From NCBI RefSeq assembly GCF_002934665.1, contig NZ_NIRS01000005.1, positions 1-64,000 on the forward strand: a DNA stretch of 64,000 nucleotides, read 5' to 3'. Position numbers and translations under genes: made by a program. Of this stretch, positions 33,750 through 43,655 are shown piece by piece (positions within the stretch are counted from its first letter, which is position 1; the number at the start of each line of letters is the position of its first letter). The notes beneath the pieces were generated by a model. The model had not been told where the DNA came from. It made no database searches and was given only the letters and a program-made list of their open reading frames with translations. This DNA comes from Pseudomonas laurylsulfatiphila (GTDB taxonomy: Bacteria; Pseudomonadota; Gammaproteobacteria; Pseudomonadales; Pseudomonadaceae).

Positions 33750-34517
33750 CTAGCGAAAATCCCGCCGCTCCCGAATCAGCGTATAGGCACTATGCAGTTC
33801 ACGCGTTCGCTCAGTGGCCTCACGCACCTGCATCGCCGTCGCGCCACTGCCGGCAATCTTGTCCGGATGATGGCGACTGAGCAGGCGCCGATAAGCACGC
33901 TTGATCTGCGCAGGCTCGGTGGTGGCTGACACCCCCAACAGCTTCAAGGCGTCCTGATAGCTTGGCACGCTGCCGCCCAATGGCCGTTTCTGCGGCTCGT
34001 AATCGTGGGCCAACGCCTGCACCTGATGCGGCGTCCAGCCCAGCCACTGGCCCCACTGGCGGATCAACTCACGCTCACCGCTGCCGGCTCGACCATCGGC
34101 CCAGACCATTCGCCAGCAGGCGCGTAACACGCCTTCCGCCGCATGAGGCTGGGCACTCAGGCGACGCAGATAACCGCGTAGCCGGTCGCGGCCCGACTTG
34201 CCACGGTTGAACGCGGCAATTGCACGGCGCTGAGCCGGCCCGGACATGTCCAGCGAGCGCATTTCCGCCCGGGCCTGTTCGATGTGCCCGGCCATCACCT
34301 GACCGTCGCACTTGGCCAGGCGTCCCAGCAGGACAAACAGCAATTCATCGTTGCGCAGCACCGGGCGACCGCCCAGCTTTTCCCGCAAGTGCCCCCAGCT
34401 CTGCAGGTGCAAGCGCCGATCCAGCGCCTGCCCCAACAACGCGCCGAGCATGGCCCCCGGAATGCTGGCTATGGCAAAGCCTGCTCCGGCTCCAATCAGA
34501 GTCCCTGGCCACAGCAT
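33750..34517 (-). CDS. djlA: DjlA-like co-chaperone (TerB and J domains)
   Basis: 255-residue membrane-anchored J protein. A glycine-rich hydrophobic N terminus (about 1-30) is followed by a TerB-like helical domain (about 55-170) and a C-terminal J domain with HPD in SRHHPDKIAG, the motif that stimulates DnaK. This layout is that of DjlA. It ends close to a REPIN and is followed upstream by murU one base away, so it is probably co-transcribed with murU-amgK. Confidence 0.87.
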   Translation of the reverse strand: MLWPGTLIGAGAGFAIASIPGAMLGALLGQALDRRLHLQSWGHLREKLGGRPVLRNDELLFVLLGRLAKCDGQVMAGHIEQARAEMRSLDMSGPAQRRAIAAFNRGKSGRDRLRGYLRRLSAQPHAAEGVLRACWRMVWADGRAGSGERELIRQWGQWLGWTPHQVQALAHDYEPQKRPLGGSVPSYQDALKLLGVSATTEPAQIKRAYRRLLSRHHPDKIAGSGATAMQVREATERTRELHSAYTLIRERRDFR

Positions 34518-34518
34518 G

Positions 34519-35190
34519 TCAGCGGCTCGCTTCGATTAATGTTTCAACTTCGGCCAGACGCTCGTGTGTGCCGACATCAACCCAGTGCCCCCTCAACTGC
34601 TCGCCGGTCACCTGCCCGTCAGCCATGGCTTTGCGCAACAGCGGCGCGAGCTTGAAGGCCCCGGCGGTGCAACCGTCGAACAACTGCGGATGCAACACGG
34701 CGATGCCGCTGTACGTCAGGGTGGGAACCTGAGGCTGACCGTCGTGCACCTGGTTTCCGAGCAGGCTGAAGTCCCCGGCCGGATGATGCGGCGGGTTGCT
34801 GGCCAGCACCAGGTGCGCCAGGCCGTTGATGGGTTGGTGCAGCACGCTGAAGTCGTAATCGGTCCAGATATCGCCGTTGACCACCACAAAGGCTTCATCT
34901 CCCAACAACGGCAAGGCGCGGAAAATCCCGCCGCCAGTTTCCAGGGGCTCACCCTCCGCCGAGTACTGGATGCTCAAGCCATAACGCGAACCATCGCCCA
35001 GATAGTCTTCGATCTGCTGACCGAGCCAGGCGTGGTTGATCACGATGTCGGTGAAGCCGGCAGCAGCAAGCGCCCGCAGGTGATACTCGATCAGCGGCAC
35101 GCCACCGGCACGCACCAGCGGTTTGGGTGTGGTCAGGGTCAGCGGGCGCATGCGCTCGCCTTTGCCCGCGGCCAGAATCATTGCCTTCAT
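34519..35190 (-). CDS. murU: N-acetylmuramate alpha-1-phosphate uridylyltransferase
   Basis: Couples MurNAc-1-phosphate with UTP to give UDP-MurNAc, bypassing MurA and hence fosfomycin. The 223-residue nucleotidyltransferase has the signature LAAGKGERMRPLTLTTPKPL, VVNGDIWTDYDF and GHWVDVGT. It overlaps amgK by 4 bp (ATGA), and this pair is the defining arrangement of the Pseudomonas MurNAc salvage pathway. Confidence 0.95.
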   Translation of the reverse strand: MKAMILAAGKGERMRPLTLTTPKPLVRAGGVPLIEYHLRALAAAGFTDIVINHAWLGQQIEDYLGDGSRYGLSIQYSAEGEPLETGGGIFRALPLLGDEAFVVVNGDIWTDYDFSVLHQPINGLAHLVLASNPPHHPAGDFSLLGNQVHDGQPQVPTLTYSGIAVLHPQLFDGCTAGAFKLAPLLRKAMADGQVTGEQLRGHWVDVGTHERLAEVETLIEASR

Positions 35191-36206
35191 GCTTTCACTC
35201 CGACACGCAGGCTGGCCAGCAGCACATCCAACTCGGCCAGTTCGGGGCGGCGAGCGATCACGGCATCTATATAGGCAAAGAAACGCGGAACATCACCCAG
35301 ATAACGCGGTTTGCCGTCGCGATGGCAGATGCGCGCGAAAATACCGATGACTTTCAGGTGACGTTGCACGCCCATCAAGTCGCTGGCACGCAGAAAGTCC
35401 TCGAACTCGGGCTGAACCGGAATGCCGAGGGCCCCCGCCTGCTGCCAGTAGCTTTCCAGCCAGCCGTGTACGCGCTCCTCGGGCCAACTGAGGAAGGCGT
35501 CCTTGAACAGGCAGGTCACGTCGTAGGTCACCGGGCCATATACCGCATCCTGGAAATCCAGCACGCCGGGGTTGGGCTCGCTGAGCATCAGATTGCGCGG
35601 CATGTAGTCGCGATGCACCAGGACTTTTGGCTGTGCCAGGGCGCTGTCTATCAACAGATCGCTGACTTGCTGCCAGAGCACTTGCTGCGCCGCGTCGAAT
35701 TCGATGCCCAATTCGCGCTTTACGTACCACTCGGGGAACAGTTCCAGTTCGCGACGCAGTAATGCCACGTCATAGCTCGGCAGCGGCGCAACCATCGGCA
35801 ACTGCTGGAAAGCCAGCAGCGCCTGCAGGGCGTCGCTGAACAAACCGTCGGCGTTTTCGCCGTCGATGACGTCCAGATAGGTCTTGTTGCCCAGGTCATT
35901 GAGCAAAAGAAACCCGCGCTCGAGGTCTTCAGCATAAATTTTCGGCACATTTATTCCGGATTTCGCCAGCAAAAAGGCGATATCCACGAAAGGTTTGCAG
36001 TTTTCCTGGGGCGGTGGCGCGTCCATCACGATGAAACTTTTGCCATCGCCTTCCCAGCGGAAATACCGCCGGAAACTCGCGTCGCTGCTGGCCGCGGTCA
36101 ACGTGGCCGGGGGGACGACGCCCCAGCCCTGCTCGGCAAAAAGGGTCGCCAATTGTTCATCGAGCCAAACCTTCAGGTGTTGCAAGCGTACATCTTGATC
36201 AGGCAT
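35187..36206 (-). CDS. amgK: N-acetylmuramate / N-acetylglucosamine kinase
   Basis: Phosphorylates MurNAc and GlcNAc at C1. The 339-residue protein is an aminoglycoside-phosphotransferase fold: FRRYFRW and KSFIVMDAPPPQEN in the N-lobe, the catalytic loop HRDYMPRN and the metal motif DFQD. It is the first gene of amgK-murU and divergent from lptD, with 130 bp between the starts. Confidence 0.95.
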   Translation of the reverse strand: MPDQDVRLQHLKVWLDEQLATLFAEQGWGVVPPATLTAASSDASFRRYFRWEGDGKSFIVMDAPPPQENCKPFVDIAFLLAKSGINVPKIYAEDLERGFLLLNDLGNKTYLDVIDGENADGLFSDALQALLAFQQLPMVAPLPSYDVALLRRELELFPEWYVKRELGIEFDAAQQVLWQQVSDLLIDSALAQPKVLVHRDYMPRNLMLSEPNPGVLDFQDAVYGPVTYDVTCLFKDAFLSWPEERVHGWLESYWQQAGALGIPVQPEFEDFLRASDLMGVQRHLKVIGIFARICHRDGKPRYLGDVPRFFAYIDAVIARRPELAELDVLLASLRVGVKA

Positions 36207-36336
36207 TGCAAGGGTCTCCGACGGCGCTAGCCGTCAAGCGGGTCATGCTTTATTATCCAGCATCTTTTTCAGACCATCGAGAGGCGTGCGGCCCACACCG
36301 CGGGCAGATGGCACGCAGGAAGCCCGGACTAATAAG

Positions 36337-39147
36337 ATGGCATTGAAATCCCCCGCGTTTCGTAAAAAATTTCCGTTGTTGGTTACCGGCAGTTTGCTGG
36401 CGCTGCAACCCCTTGCCACTTCCTACGTGGTCGCCGCGGAACAGTTTGACTGCTCAGTCTCTGCTTCGGGTTCCTGGGACTGCGCGCCAAAGACGCCGGC
36501 GGCTGCATTGCCACCGCGTCCCGTCCATGACGGCAGCGCAGTTTCCGCCACCGGCGAAGCCCCGGCCGAGAACGGTTCCAGTGAAGACACTGGCGCCAAG
36601 CCAGTGCTGGTCACCGAATCCAAAGGCCGTGGCCTGAAGTCGCGTAGCGAAGACTACAGTCACCTCGACTGGGTTCCCCGCGAGCAGCTCACCGCCGCAC
36701 AATTGGCTGAAACCGGTCCTTATTGCTCTGGTTCCTATATCGAACCGATTCGTCCTGGCATGAATGACAAGACGGATAAAAGTGACGCGCCTACCTTTAT
36801 CGGCGCAAAAGCCTCCCGCTATAAGCAGGATGAGCAGGTCGCGACCCTGGCCGGCGACGTCGTCATGCGCCAGGGCAGCATGCAGGTCGAAGCCGACGAA
36901 GCCAACCTGTACCAGGCCGAGAGCCGTGGCGACCTGAATGGCAACGTGCGCATTCGCGACAACGGCGCCCTGATCGTCGGCGACCACGCCGACGTGCAGC
37001 TCGACACCGGTGAAGCCAAGGTCGACAACGCCGAATACGTGATGCACAAATCTCGCATCCGCGGTAATGCGCTGTACGCCAAACGTGCCGAGAACGCGAT
37101 CATCCGCCTCAAGGATGGTACGTACACCACGTGCGAACCGAACAGCAACGCCTGGCAGCTCAAGGGCAACAACATCACCCTGAACCCGGCCACCGGTTTC
37201 GGTACGGCGACCAACGTGACGCTGCGGGTCAAGGACATTCCGGTCCTGTACACGCCGTACATCTATTTCCCGATCGACGACCGTCGCCAGTCCGGCTTCC
37301 TGCCGCCGACTATCGGCACCGGCAGCGATACCGGCTTCATGCTGGTCACCCCGTACTACTTCAACCTGGCGCCGAACTACGATGCCACGTTGTACCCGCG
37401 CTACATGGAAAAACACGGCTTGTTGATGGAAGGCGAGTTCCGCTACCTGACCAAGTCCAGCGAAGGCCAGTTCGGTGCGGCGTACCTCAACGACGAAAGC
37501 AACGAGCGCGACAAGCAGTCCGACGCCGAAAAAACCCGCTACATGTACAACTGGCAGCACAAGGGTGGCCTCGACTCGCGAGTATTCACGCAAGTCGACT
37601 ACACCAAGATCAGCGATCCGTATTACTTCCAGGATCTGCAGACCGACCAGATTGGCATAAAAAGCAACGACTACGTGAACCAGCAGGGTTCCGTGACCTA
37701 TCGCGGCGATGGCTATACCGCTCGCGCGAACGCCCAGGCATACGAACTGGCGAGCGTATCGAACATTACCCCGTACGACCGCCTGCCGCAGCTCACCCTC
37801 GACGGTATGCTGCCTTACCATCCGGAAGGCCTGGATTTCACGTACAACACCGAACTCGTGCGGTTTGACCGGGACCTGCAGAACGGGACCTACTTTGACG
37901 AAGATGGCGTCGGCTCTCCCCGTATTGATACCAACATTCAAGGTCTGGCTCGCGCCACTGGCGACCGCCTGAATCTTGCGCCCGCCATGAGCCTGCCGAT
38001 GAACACGACGTACGGCTTCCTGACACCGAAGCTCAAGTACCAGTACACCCAGTATCAACTGGATCTGGACGGTACCGGCAAAAGTCAAATCGCTCTGCAA
38101 AATCAAAACGCAGCCCTCAACGGGACTAAAAATTTCAATGGTCAGTTCGACAGCAACCAGAACCGCGGCGTTCCGATTGCCAGCATCGACAGCGGCCTGT
38201 ACTTCGATCGCAATACCCAGTATTTCGGCAAGAACTACCGCCAGACCCTGGAGCCGCGCCTGTTCTACCTGTACGTGCCTGAGGTCGACCAGGAAGACAT
38301 CCCGGTATTCGACACCAGCGAATACACCTTCAACTTTGCGTCGCTGTTCCGTGACAACCGTTTCTCCGGCTCCGACCGTGTCGGCGACGAGAACAAACTG
38401 TCCCTGGGCCTGACCAGCCGCTGGATCGAAGACAACGGTTTCGAGCGCCAACGCATCAGCGTCGGCCAGGCCTTGTACTTCAAGGACCGCGAAGTTCAGT
38501 TGCCAGGTATCGACCCAAAAACCCGCGCCGATGCACATTCGAATGTTTCGCCTTATGCGCTGGAATACGAATATCGCTGGAACCGCGACTGGCGTACCAC
38601 GGCCGACTACAACTGGGACCCGGACAGCCGCAGCCCTCGCTCGGGCAGCGCGATGTTCCACTACCAGCCTGAGGACAACCCGAACAAGATCGTCAACTTC
38701 GGCTATCGCTATCGTAACGACCAGGTGATCTACAACCAGAACACCGGTCAATGGCAGTTCGGCGGCAACTACGGCACCGAAGGCCAGCCTGGCTTCGTGA
38801 AGGACTACTACAAGATCGAACAGCACGACTTCTCGGTGATCTGGCCGATCGTGCCGCAATGGAGCGCTATCAGCCGCTGGCAGTATGACTACAACCGCAA
38901 CCGTACCCTGGAAGCCTTCGGTGGCTTCGAGTACGACAGCTGCTGCTGGAAACTGCGCCTGATCAACCGTTACTTCGTTGATTACGACGAGTTCAGCCAG
39001 CAAGCACCGGAAAACGAAAAAGGCGACCATGGCGTCTTCCTCCAAATTGTTCTGAAGGGACTCGGCGGCCTCACCGGCGCCAAGGCAGAGAGCTTCCTCG
39101 ACAAAGGCATTCAAGGTTATCGTGAACGTGAAGACCAAGCTTTCTGA
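36337..39147 (+). CDS. lptD: LPS-assembly protein LptD
   Basis: Outer-membrane channel that inserts lipopolysaccharide in the outer leaflet, with LptE. The 936-residue protein has a signal peptide (residues 1-35), a Pseudomonas-specific N-terminal extension, an OstA jellyroll domain (about 140-330) and a large beta-barrel. Cysteines near CSVSASGSWDC and in the CCW element may form the essential disulfides. ATG 36337 (MALKSPAFRK) is chosen over 36286. The end overlaps the surA start by 26 bp. Confidence 0.96.
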   Translation: MALKSPAFRKKFPLLVTGSLLALQPLATSYVVAAEQFDCSVSASGSWDCAPKTPAAALPPRPVHDGSAVSATGEAPAENGSSEDTGAKPVLVTESKGRGLKSRSEDYSHLDWVPREQLTAAQLAETGPYCSGSYIEPIRPGMNDKTDKSDAPTFIGAKASRYKQDEQVATLAGDVVMRQGSMQVEADEANLYQAESRGDLNGNVRIRDNGALIVGDHADVQLDTGEAKVDNAEYVMHKSRIRGNALYAKRAENAIIRLKDGTYTTCEPNSNAWQLKGNNITLNPATGFGTATNVTLRVKDIPVLYTPYIYFPIDDRRQSGFLPPTIGTGSDTGFMLVTPYYFNLAPNYDATLYPRYMEKHGLLMEGEFRYLTKSSEGQFGAAYLNDESNERDKQSDAEKTRYMYNWQHKGGLDSRVFTQVDYTKISDPYYFQDLQTDQIGIKSNDYVNQQGSVTYRGDGYTARANAQAYELASVSNITPYDRLPQLTLDGMLPYHPEGLDFTYNTELVRFDRDLQNGTYFDEDGVGSPRIDTNIQGLARATGDRLNLAPAMSLPMNTTYGFLTPKLKYQYTQYQLDLDGTGKSQIALQNQNAALNGTKNFNGQFDSNQNRGVPIASIDSGLYFDRNTQYFGKNYRQTLEPRLFYLYVPEVDQEDIPVFDTSEYTFNFASLFRDNRFSGSDRVGDENKLSLGLTSRWIEDNGFERQRISVGQALYFKDREVQLPGIDPKTRADAHSNVSPYALEYEYRWNRDWRTTADYNWDPDSRSPRSGSAMFHYQPEDNPNKIVNFGYRYRNDQVIYNQNTGQWQFGGNYGTEGQPGFVKDYYKIEQHDFSVIWPIVPQWSAISRWQYDYNRNRTLEAFGGFEYDSCCWKLRLINRYFVDYDEFSQQAPENEKGDHGVFLQIVLKGLGGLTGAKAESFLDKGIQGYREREDQAF

Positions 39148-40444
39148 TTGTCTGCGCCCGCTGATGCTGGGCGCGCTGTTCCTGAGTACGGCGGCCAGTG
39201 CCGCCGTGCAGTCCATCGACAAAGTGGTGGCCATCGTCGACAACGACGTGGTCATGCAGAGCCAACTGGACCGACGCGTCCATGAAGTTCAGCAAACCAT
39301 TGCCAAGCGTGGTTCTGCCGTACCGCCGGCCAGCGTGCTGGAGCAGCAGGTACTAGAGCGCCTCATCGTCGAAAACCTGCAATTGCAGATTGGCGAGCGT
39401 TCCGGCATTCGCATTACCGATGAAGAGTTGAACCAGGCCGTCGGCACCATTGCCCAGCGCAACAACATGTCGATCGAGCAGTTCCGCGCCGCCCTGACTC
39501 GCGACGGTCTGTCCTACGACGACGCACGTGAGCAGATTCGCCGCGAAATGGTCATCAGCCGCGTGCGCCAGCGTCGGGTCGCCGAACGCATTCAGGTCTC
39601 CGAGCAGGAAGTGAAGAACTTCCTGGCGTCCGACCTGGGCAAAATGCAGCTGTCCGAAGAGTTCCACCTGGCCAACATCCTGATTCCTACGCCGGAAAGT
39701 GCCAATTCCGAAGCGATTCAGAGTGCCGCCAAACAGGCCGATGCGATTTACCAGCAGCTCAAGCAAGGCGCTGACTTCAGTCAGTTGGCAATCGCCAAAT
39801 CCGCCAGCGAAACCGCTCTGGAAGGTGGTGACATGGGCTGGCGTAAAGCCGCTCAATTGCCTCCGCCGTTCGATCGCCTGCTGAGCACCATGCCGGTGGG
39901 TGATGTCACCCAGCCAATGCGTACCCCGGGCGGCTTCATCATCCTGAAGATCCTCGACAAGCGTGGCGGCGAGACCCAGATGCGCGACGAAGTGCATGTG
40001 CGTCACATCCTGGTCAAGCCGAGCCCGATCCGCGACGCAGCGAAAACCAAGGCCCTGGCCGAATCGCTCTACAGCCGTATCGAGGCTGGCGAAGACTTCG
40101 GTGAGCTGGCGAAAAACTACTCGGAAGACCCGGGTTCCGCCCTCAACGGCGGCGACCTGAACTGGATCGACCCGAACGCGCTGGTGCCCGAGTTCCGCGA
40201 AGTGATGGCCAAGACCCCGCAAGGTCAGCTGTCCAAGCCGTTCCAGACTCAATACGGCTGGCATGTACTGGAAGTGCTGGGCCGTCGCGCCACCGACAGC
40301 ACCAGCCAGGCTCGCGAGCAGCAAGCCATGACCGTTTTGCGTAACCGCAAATACGACGAAGAGCTGCAAACCTGGCTGCGTCAGATCCGTGACGAAGCGT
40401 ACGTGGAAATCAAACTCCCTGGCGCCGACCAGGCAGTACAGTGA
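39122..40444 (+). CDS. surA: Periplasmic chaperone and peptidyl-prolyl isomerase SurA
   Basis: Escorts outer-membrane proteins such as LptD. The 440-residue protein has a signal peptide (cleavage near ASA-AVQS, residue 28), a SurA N-terminal domain, and two parvulin PpiC domains (about 180-275 and 290-390). The start is a GTG at 39122 with AAGG five bases before; a second GTG at 39128 is an alternative. The gene begins inside the last codons of lptD (26-bp overlap) and ends overlapping pdxA by 4 bp. Confidence 0.95.
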   Translation: MNVKTKLSDCLRPLMLGALFLSTAASAAVQSIDKVVAIVDNDVVMQSQLDRRVHEVQQTIAKRGSAVPPASVLEQQVLERLIVENLQLQIGERSGIRITDEELNQAVGTIAQRNNMSIEQFRAALTRDGLSYDDAREQIRREMVISRVRQRRVAERIQVSEQEVKNFLASDLGKMQLSEEFHLANILIPTPESANSEAIQSAAKQADAIYQQLKQGADFSQLAIAKSASETALEGGDMGWRKAAQLPPPFDRLLSTMPVGDVTQPMRTPGGFIILKILDKRGGETQMRDEVHVRHILVKPSPIRDAAKTKALAESLYSRIEAGEDFGELAKNYSEDPGSALNGGDLNWIDPNALVPEFREVMAKTPQGQLSKPFQTQYGWHVLEVLGRRATDSTSQAREQQAMTVLRNRKYDEELQTWLRQIRDEAYVEIKLPGADQAVQ

Positions 40445-41430
40445 AACTCCAACGTTTCGCGCTGACACCCGGCGAACCAGCCGGCATAGGTCCTGACCTG
40501 TGCCTGCTGCTCGCCTCGCAAGCCCAGCCCCACCCCCTGATAGCCATTACCAGCCGCGACCTGCTCATCGAGCGGGCCGCGCAACTGGGCGTGGCGGTCG
40601 ACTTGCTGCCGGTCACCCCGGACAACTGGCCGGATTCACCCGCGCCAGCCAACAGCCTGTATGTCTGGGACACACCGCTCAACGCCAAGGTCATCGCCGG
40701 ACAACTGGACAAGGCCAACGCTGCGTTCGTCCTGGAAACCCTGACCCGGGCCGGCCAAGGCTGCCTGAGCGGGGATTTTGCCGGCATGATCACCGCGCCT
40801 GTGCACAAAGGCGTCATCAACGAATCCGGCATCGCCTTTTCCGGGCACACGGAATTCCTTGCCGACCTGACCCACACCGCGCAAGTGGTGATGATGCTGG
40901 CCACTCGTGGCTTGCGCGTGGCCCTGGTGACCACTCACCTGCCCCTTCGCGAGATTGCCGATGCCATCACGCCGGAGCGCCTGGAGCGCGTCACGCGAAT
41001 CCTGCACGCCGACCTGCAAAACAAGTTCGGCATCGCCCGGCCACGCATCCTGGTCTGCGGGCTTAACCCGCATGCCGGTGAAGGCGGGCACCTGGGCCAT
41101 GAAGAAATCGATATCATCGAACCCACATTAGAGCGCTTGCGCGGCGAGGGCATGGACCTTCGCGGCCCCCTGCCCGCCGACACTCTGTTTACCCCCAAAT
41201 ATCTGGAGCACTGCGATGCGGTGCTGGCGATGTACCACGACCAGGGCCTGCCGGTGCTGAAGTACAAAGGCTTCGGCGGGGCAGTCAACGTGACACTCGG
41301 CTTGCCGATCATCCGTACGTCGGTCGACCACGGCACCGCCCTGGATCTGGCCGGCAGCGGCAAGATCGACACCGGCAGCCTGCAAGTCGCCCTGGAAACC
41401 GCCTACCAGATGGCCGAGACCCGTTTATGA
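40441..41430 (+). CDS. pdxA: 4-hydroxythreonine-4-phosphate dehydrogenase
   Basis: Vitamin B6 synthesis: oxidises 4-phosphohydroxythreonine. The 329-residue protein shows GEPAGIGPDL, the metal-site histidines in SGHTEFLADLTHT, a histidine in HAGEGGHLGHEE and another in MYHDQGLPVLKYKGFG. It starts at a GTG that overlaps the surA stop codon and itself overlaps rsmA by 4 bp, a tightly coupled operon. Confidence 0.96.
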   Translation: MKLQRFALTPGEPAGIGPDLCLLLASQAQPHPLIAITSRDLLIERAAQLGVAVDLLPVTPDNWPDSPAPANSLYVWDTPLNAKVIAGQLDKANAAFVLETLTRAGQGCLSGDFAGMITAPVHKGVINESGIAFSGHTEFLADLTHTAQVVMMLATRGLRVALVTTHLPLREIADAITPERLERVTRILHADLQNKFGIARPRILVCGLNPHAGEGGHLGHEEIDIIEPTLERLRGEGMDLRGPLPADTLFTPKYLEHCDAVLAMYHDQGLPVLKYKGFGGAVNVTLGLPIIRTSVDHGTALDLAGSGKIDTGSLQVALETAYQMAETRL

Positions 41431-42245
41431 CCGAGCACTACCAACACAAGGCGCGCAAACGCTTTGGCCAGAACTTCCTGCACGATGCCGGCGTTATCGA
41501 CCGCATCCTGCGCTCCATTCATGCCAAGGCAGAAGACCGCCTGCTGGAAATCGGCCCGGGACAGGGCGCACTGACCCAAGGCCTGCTCAGCAGCGGCGCG
41601 CAACTCGACGTGGTGGAACTGGACAAGGACCTGATCCCGATCCTCAACCAGCAGTTTGCCGGCAAGAGCAACTTCAACCTGCATCAGGGCGATGCACTGA
41701 AGTTCGACTTCAACAGTCTGAATGCCGCGCCAGGCAGCCTGCGAGTGGTCGGCAACCTGCCATACAACATCTCCACGCCGCTGATTTTTCACCTGCTGCA
41801 CAACTCGCACCTGATCCGCGACATGCACTTCATGCTGCAAAAGGAAGTGGTCGAGCGCCTGGCGGCGGGCCCAGGTGGTGGTGACTGGGGCCGTTTGTCG
41901 ATCATGGTTCAGTACCACTGCCGGGTCGAACACCTGTTCAACGTCGGCCCGGGCGCGTTCAACCCGCCGCCGAAAGTCGACTCGGCTATCGTGCGCCTGG
42001 TGCCCCACGCGGTACTGCCTCACCCGGCCAAGGATCACCGCCTGCTGGAGCGCGTCGTGCGCGAAGCGTTCAACCAGCGCCGCAAAACCCTGCGCAACAC
42101 CCTCAAGCTGCTGTTGAGCAATGCCGAGATCGAAGCCGCCGGCGTCGATGGCAGCCTGCGCCCCGAGCAGCTCGACCTGGCCGCCTTCGTACGCCTGGCT
42201 GACAAGCTCAGCGAGCAAGCGCCACAAAAGCCTGCCACTGACTGA
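41427..42245 (+). CDS. rsmA: 16S rRNA (adenine1518/1519-N6)-dimethyltransferase
   Basis: Dimethylates two adjacent adenosines near the 3' end of 16S rRNA; loss gives kasugamycin resistance. The 272-residue protein (KsgA) has the SAM motif EIGPGQGALT, a second motif VVELDKDL and the catalytic NLPYNIS. It is in the lptD-surA-pdxA-rsmA-apaG-apaH string, with a gap of 115 bp to apaG. Confidence 0.97.
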   Translation: MTEHYQHKARKRFGQNFLHDAGVIDRILRSIHAKAEDRLLEIGPGQGALTQGLLSSGAQLDVVELDKDLIPILNQQFAGKSNFNLHQGDALKFDFNSLNAAPGSLRVVGNLPYNISTPLIFHLLHNSHLIRDMHFMLQKEVVERLAAGPGGGDWGRLSIMVQYHCRVEHLFNVGPGAFNPPPKVDSAIVRLVPHAVLPHPAKDHRLLERVVREAFNQRRKTLRNTLKLLLSNAEIEAAGVDGSLRPEQLDLAAFVRLADKLSEQAPQKPATD

Positions 42246-42360
42246 CAGGCGATGAGCGCTATCGGGTAGGACGCCACTCTGGTCTACTACCCGATACTTG
42301 GCCTAGACTGAACCCCATCAGCTACGCCCCGCGTCCCGCTTCGTTTTTAAGGCCTCTTGC

Positions 42361-42741
42361 ATGTCCGATCCTCGTTATCAGGTCGACGTCAGCGTCGTCA
42401 CCCGCTATCTGGCAGAACAATCGCAACCCGAGCACGACCGCTTTGCCTTCGCCTACACCATTACCGTGCAAAACAATGGCGAAATGCCCGCCAAACTGCT
42501 TTCACGGCACTGGGTCATCACCGATGGTGACGGACATGTCGAAGAAGTCCGCGGCGCAGGCGTGGTCGGCCAGCAACCGCTGATCGAACCGGGCAAGAGC
42601 CACACCTACAGCAGCGGCACGGTGATGACCACCAAGGTCGGCACCATGCAAGGCACCTATCAGATGCTTTCCGACGACGGCAAACATTTCGATGCCATCA
42701 TCGCGCCCTTCCGCCTGGCGGTGCCCGGAGCCCTGCACTGA
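42361..42741 (+). CDS. apaG: ApaG/CorD domain protein
   Basis: 126-residue immunoglobulin-like beta protein found with apaH and rsmA in many proteobacteria. The sequence covers the full domain: YQVDVSVVTRYL at the start, YTITVQNNGE, RHWVITDGDG and the tail GTYQMLSDDG. Its biochemical role is not settled. The stop codon shares a base with the apaH start. Confidence 0.95.
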   Translation: MSDPRYQVDVSVVTRYLAEQSQPEHDRFAFAYTITVQNNGEMPAKLLSRHWVITDGDGHVEEVRGAGVVGQQPLIEPGKSHTYSSGTVMTTKVGTMQGTYQMLSDDGKHFDAIIAPFRLAVPGALH

Positions 42742-43622
42742 TGGCAACCTACGCTGTTGGCGACCTGCAAGGCTGCCTTCAGGCCCTGCAATGCCTGCTC
42801 AAACAAGTGGCGTTCGACCCTCAACGGGATCGCCTGTGGCTGGTGGGCGACCTGGTCAACCGCGGCCCGCAGTCGCTGGAAACCCTGCGCTTCCTCTATA
42901 GCATCCGCGAATCGCTGGTGTGCGTGCTCGGCAACCACGACCTGCACCTGCTGGCGGCCGGACGCAACATCGAACGCCTGAAGAAGGCCGACACCCTGCA
43001 CGAGATCATCGAAGCGCCGGATAGCGCCGAACTGCTCGAATGGCTGCGCCAGCAAAAGCTCATGCACTACGACGAACAGCGCAACGTGGCACTGGTCCAT
43101 GCCGGCATTCCACCCCAGTGGTCGCTGCGCAAAGCCTTGAAGTGTGCTGCCGAAGTCGAGACTGCCTTGCGTGACGACAACCTGCTGCCGCCCTACCTCG
43201 ATGGCATGTACGGCAACGATCCGGCGAAATGGGACAATGACCTCAAGGGCGTGACGCGCCTGCGAGTGATCACAAACTATTTCACCCGCATGCGTTTTTG
43301 CACCGCCGAAGGCAAACTCGACCTCAAGAGCAAGGAAGGCCTCGGTACCGCACCACCCGGCTACAAACCCTGGTTCCAGCACAAGGAACGCAAGACCAAG
43401 GGCCTGAAGATCATCTTCGGCCACTGGGCAGCACTGGAAGGCAATATCAATGAGCCTGGCATCTCGGCCCTCGACACTGGCTGCGTCTGGGGCGGTGCCC
43501 TGACCCTGATGAACGTCGACAGCTTTGAGCGCCTGTCCTGCAAATGCGACGAACACGGCCATGCCGTGCCGCCAGTCGCCTCATCAATTCCCCAAACATC
43601 GCCAGCCAGCGCACCGCGCTAG
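42741..43622 (+). CDS. apaH: Bis(5'-nucleosyl)-tetraphosphatase, symmetrical
   Basis: Hydrolyses diadenosine tetraphosphate to ADP; also affects RNA caps made from Np4N. The 293-residue metallophosphoesterase has YAVGDLQGC, LVGDLVNRGP, GNHD and GHWAALEG. Length matches the family, with an extra low-complexity tail. It overlaps apaG by one base and is followed by glpE after 33 bp. Confidence 0.96.
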   Translation: MATYAVGDLQGCLQALQCLLKQVAFDPQRDRLWLVGDLVNRGPQSLETLRFLYSIRESLVCVLGNHDLHLLAAGRNIERLKKADTLHEIIEAPDSAELLEWLRQQKLMHYDEQRNVALVHAGIPPQWSLRKALKCAAEVETALRDDNLLPPYLDGMYGNDPAKWDNDLKGVTRLRVITNYFTRMRFCTAEGKLDLKSKEGLGTAPPGYKPWFQHKERKTKGLKIIFGHWAALEGNINEPGISALDTGCVWGGALTLMNVDSFERLSCKCDEHGHAVPPVASSIPQTSPASAPR

Positions 43623-43655
43623 ACTGCCCATTCAGCCGAGCCACAGGAGCCCGCC

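Noticed and set aside
36454..39255. 933-codon minus-strand frame opposite lptD
   Set aside because: Antisense to a complete lptD; its composition is the mirror of lptD codon use and it lacks a ribosome site.
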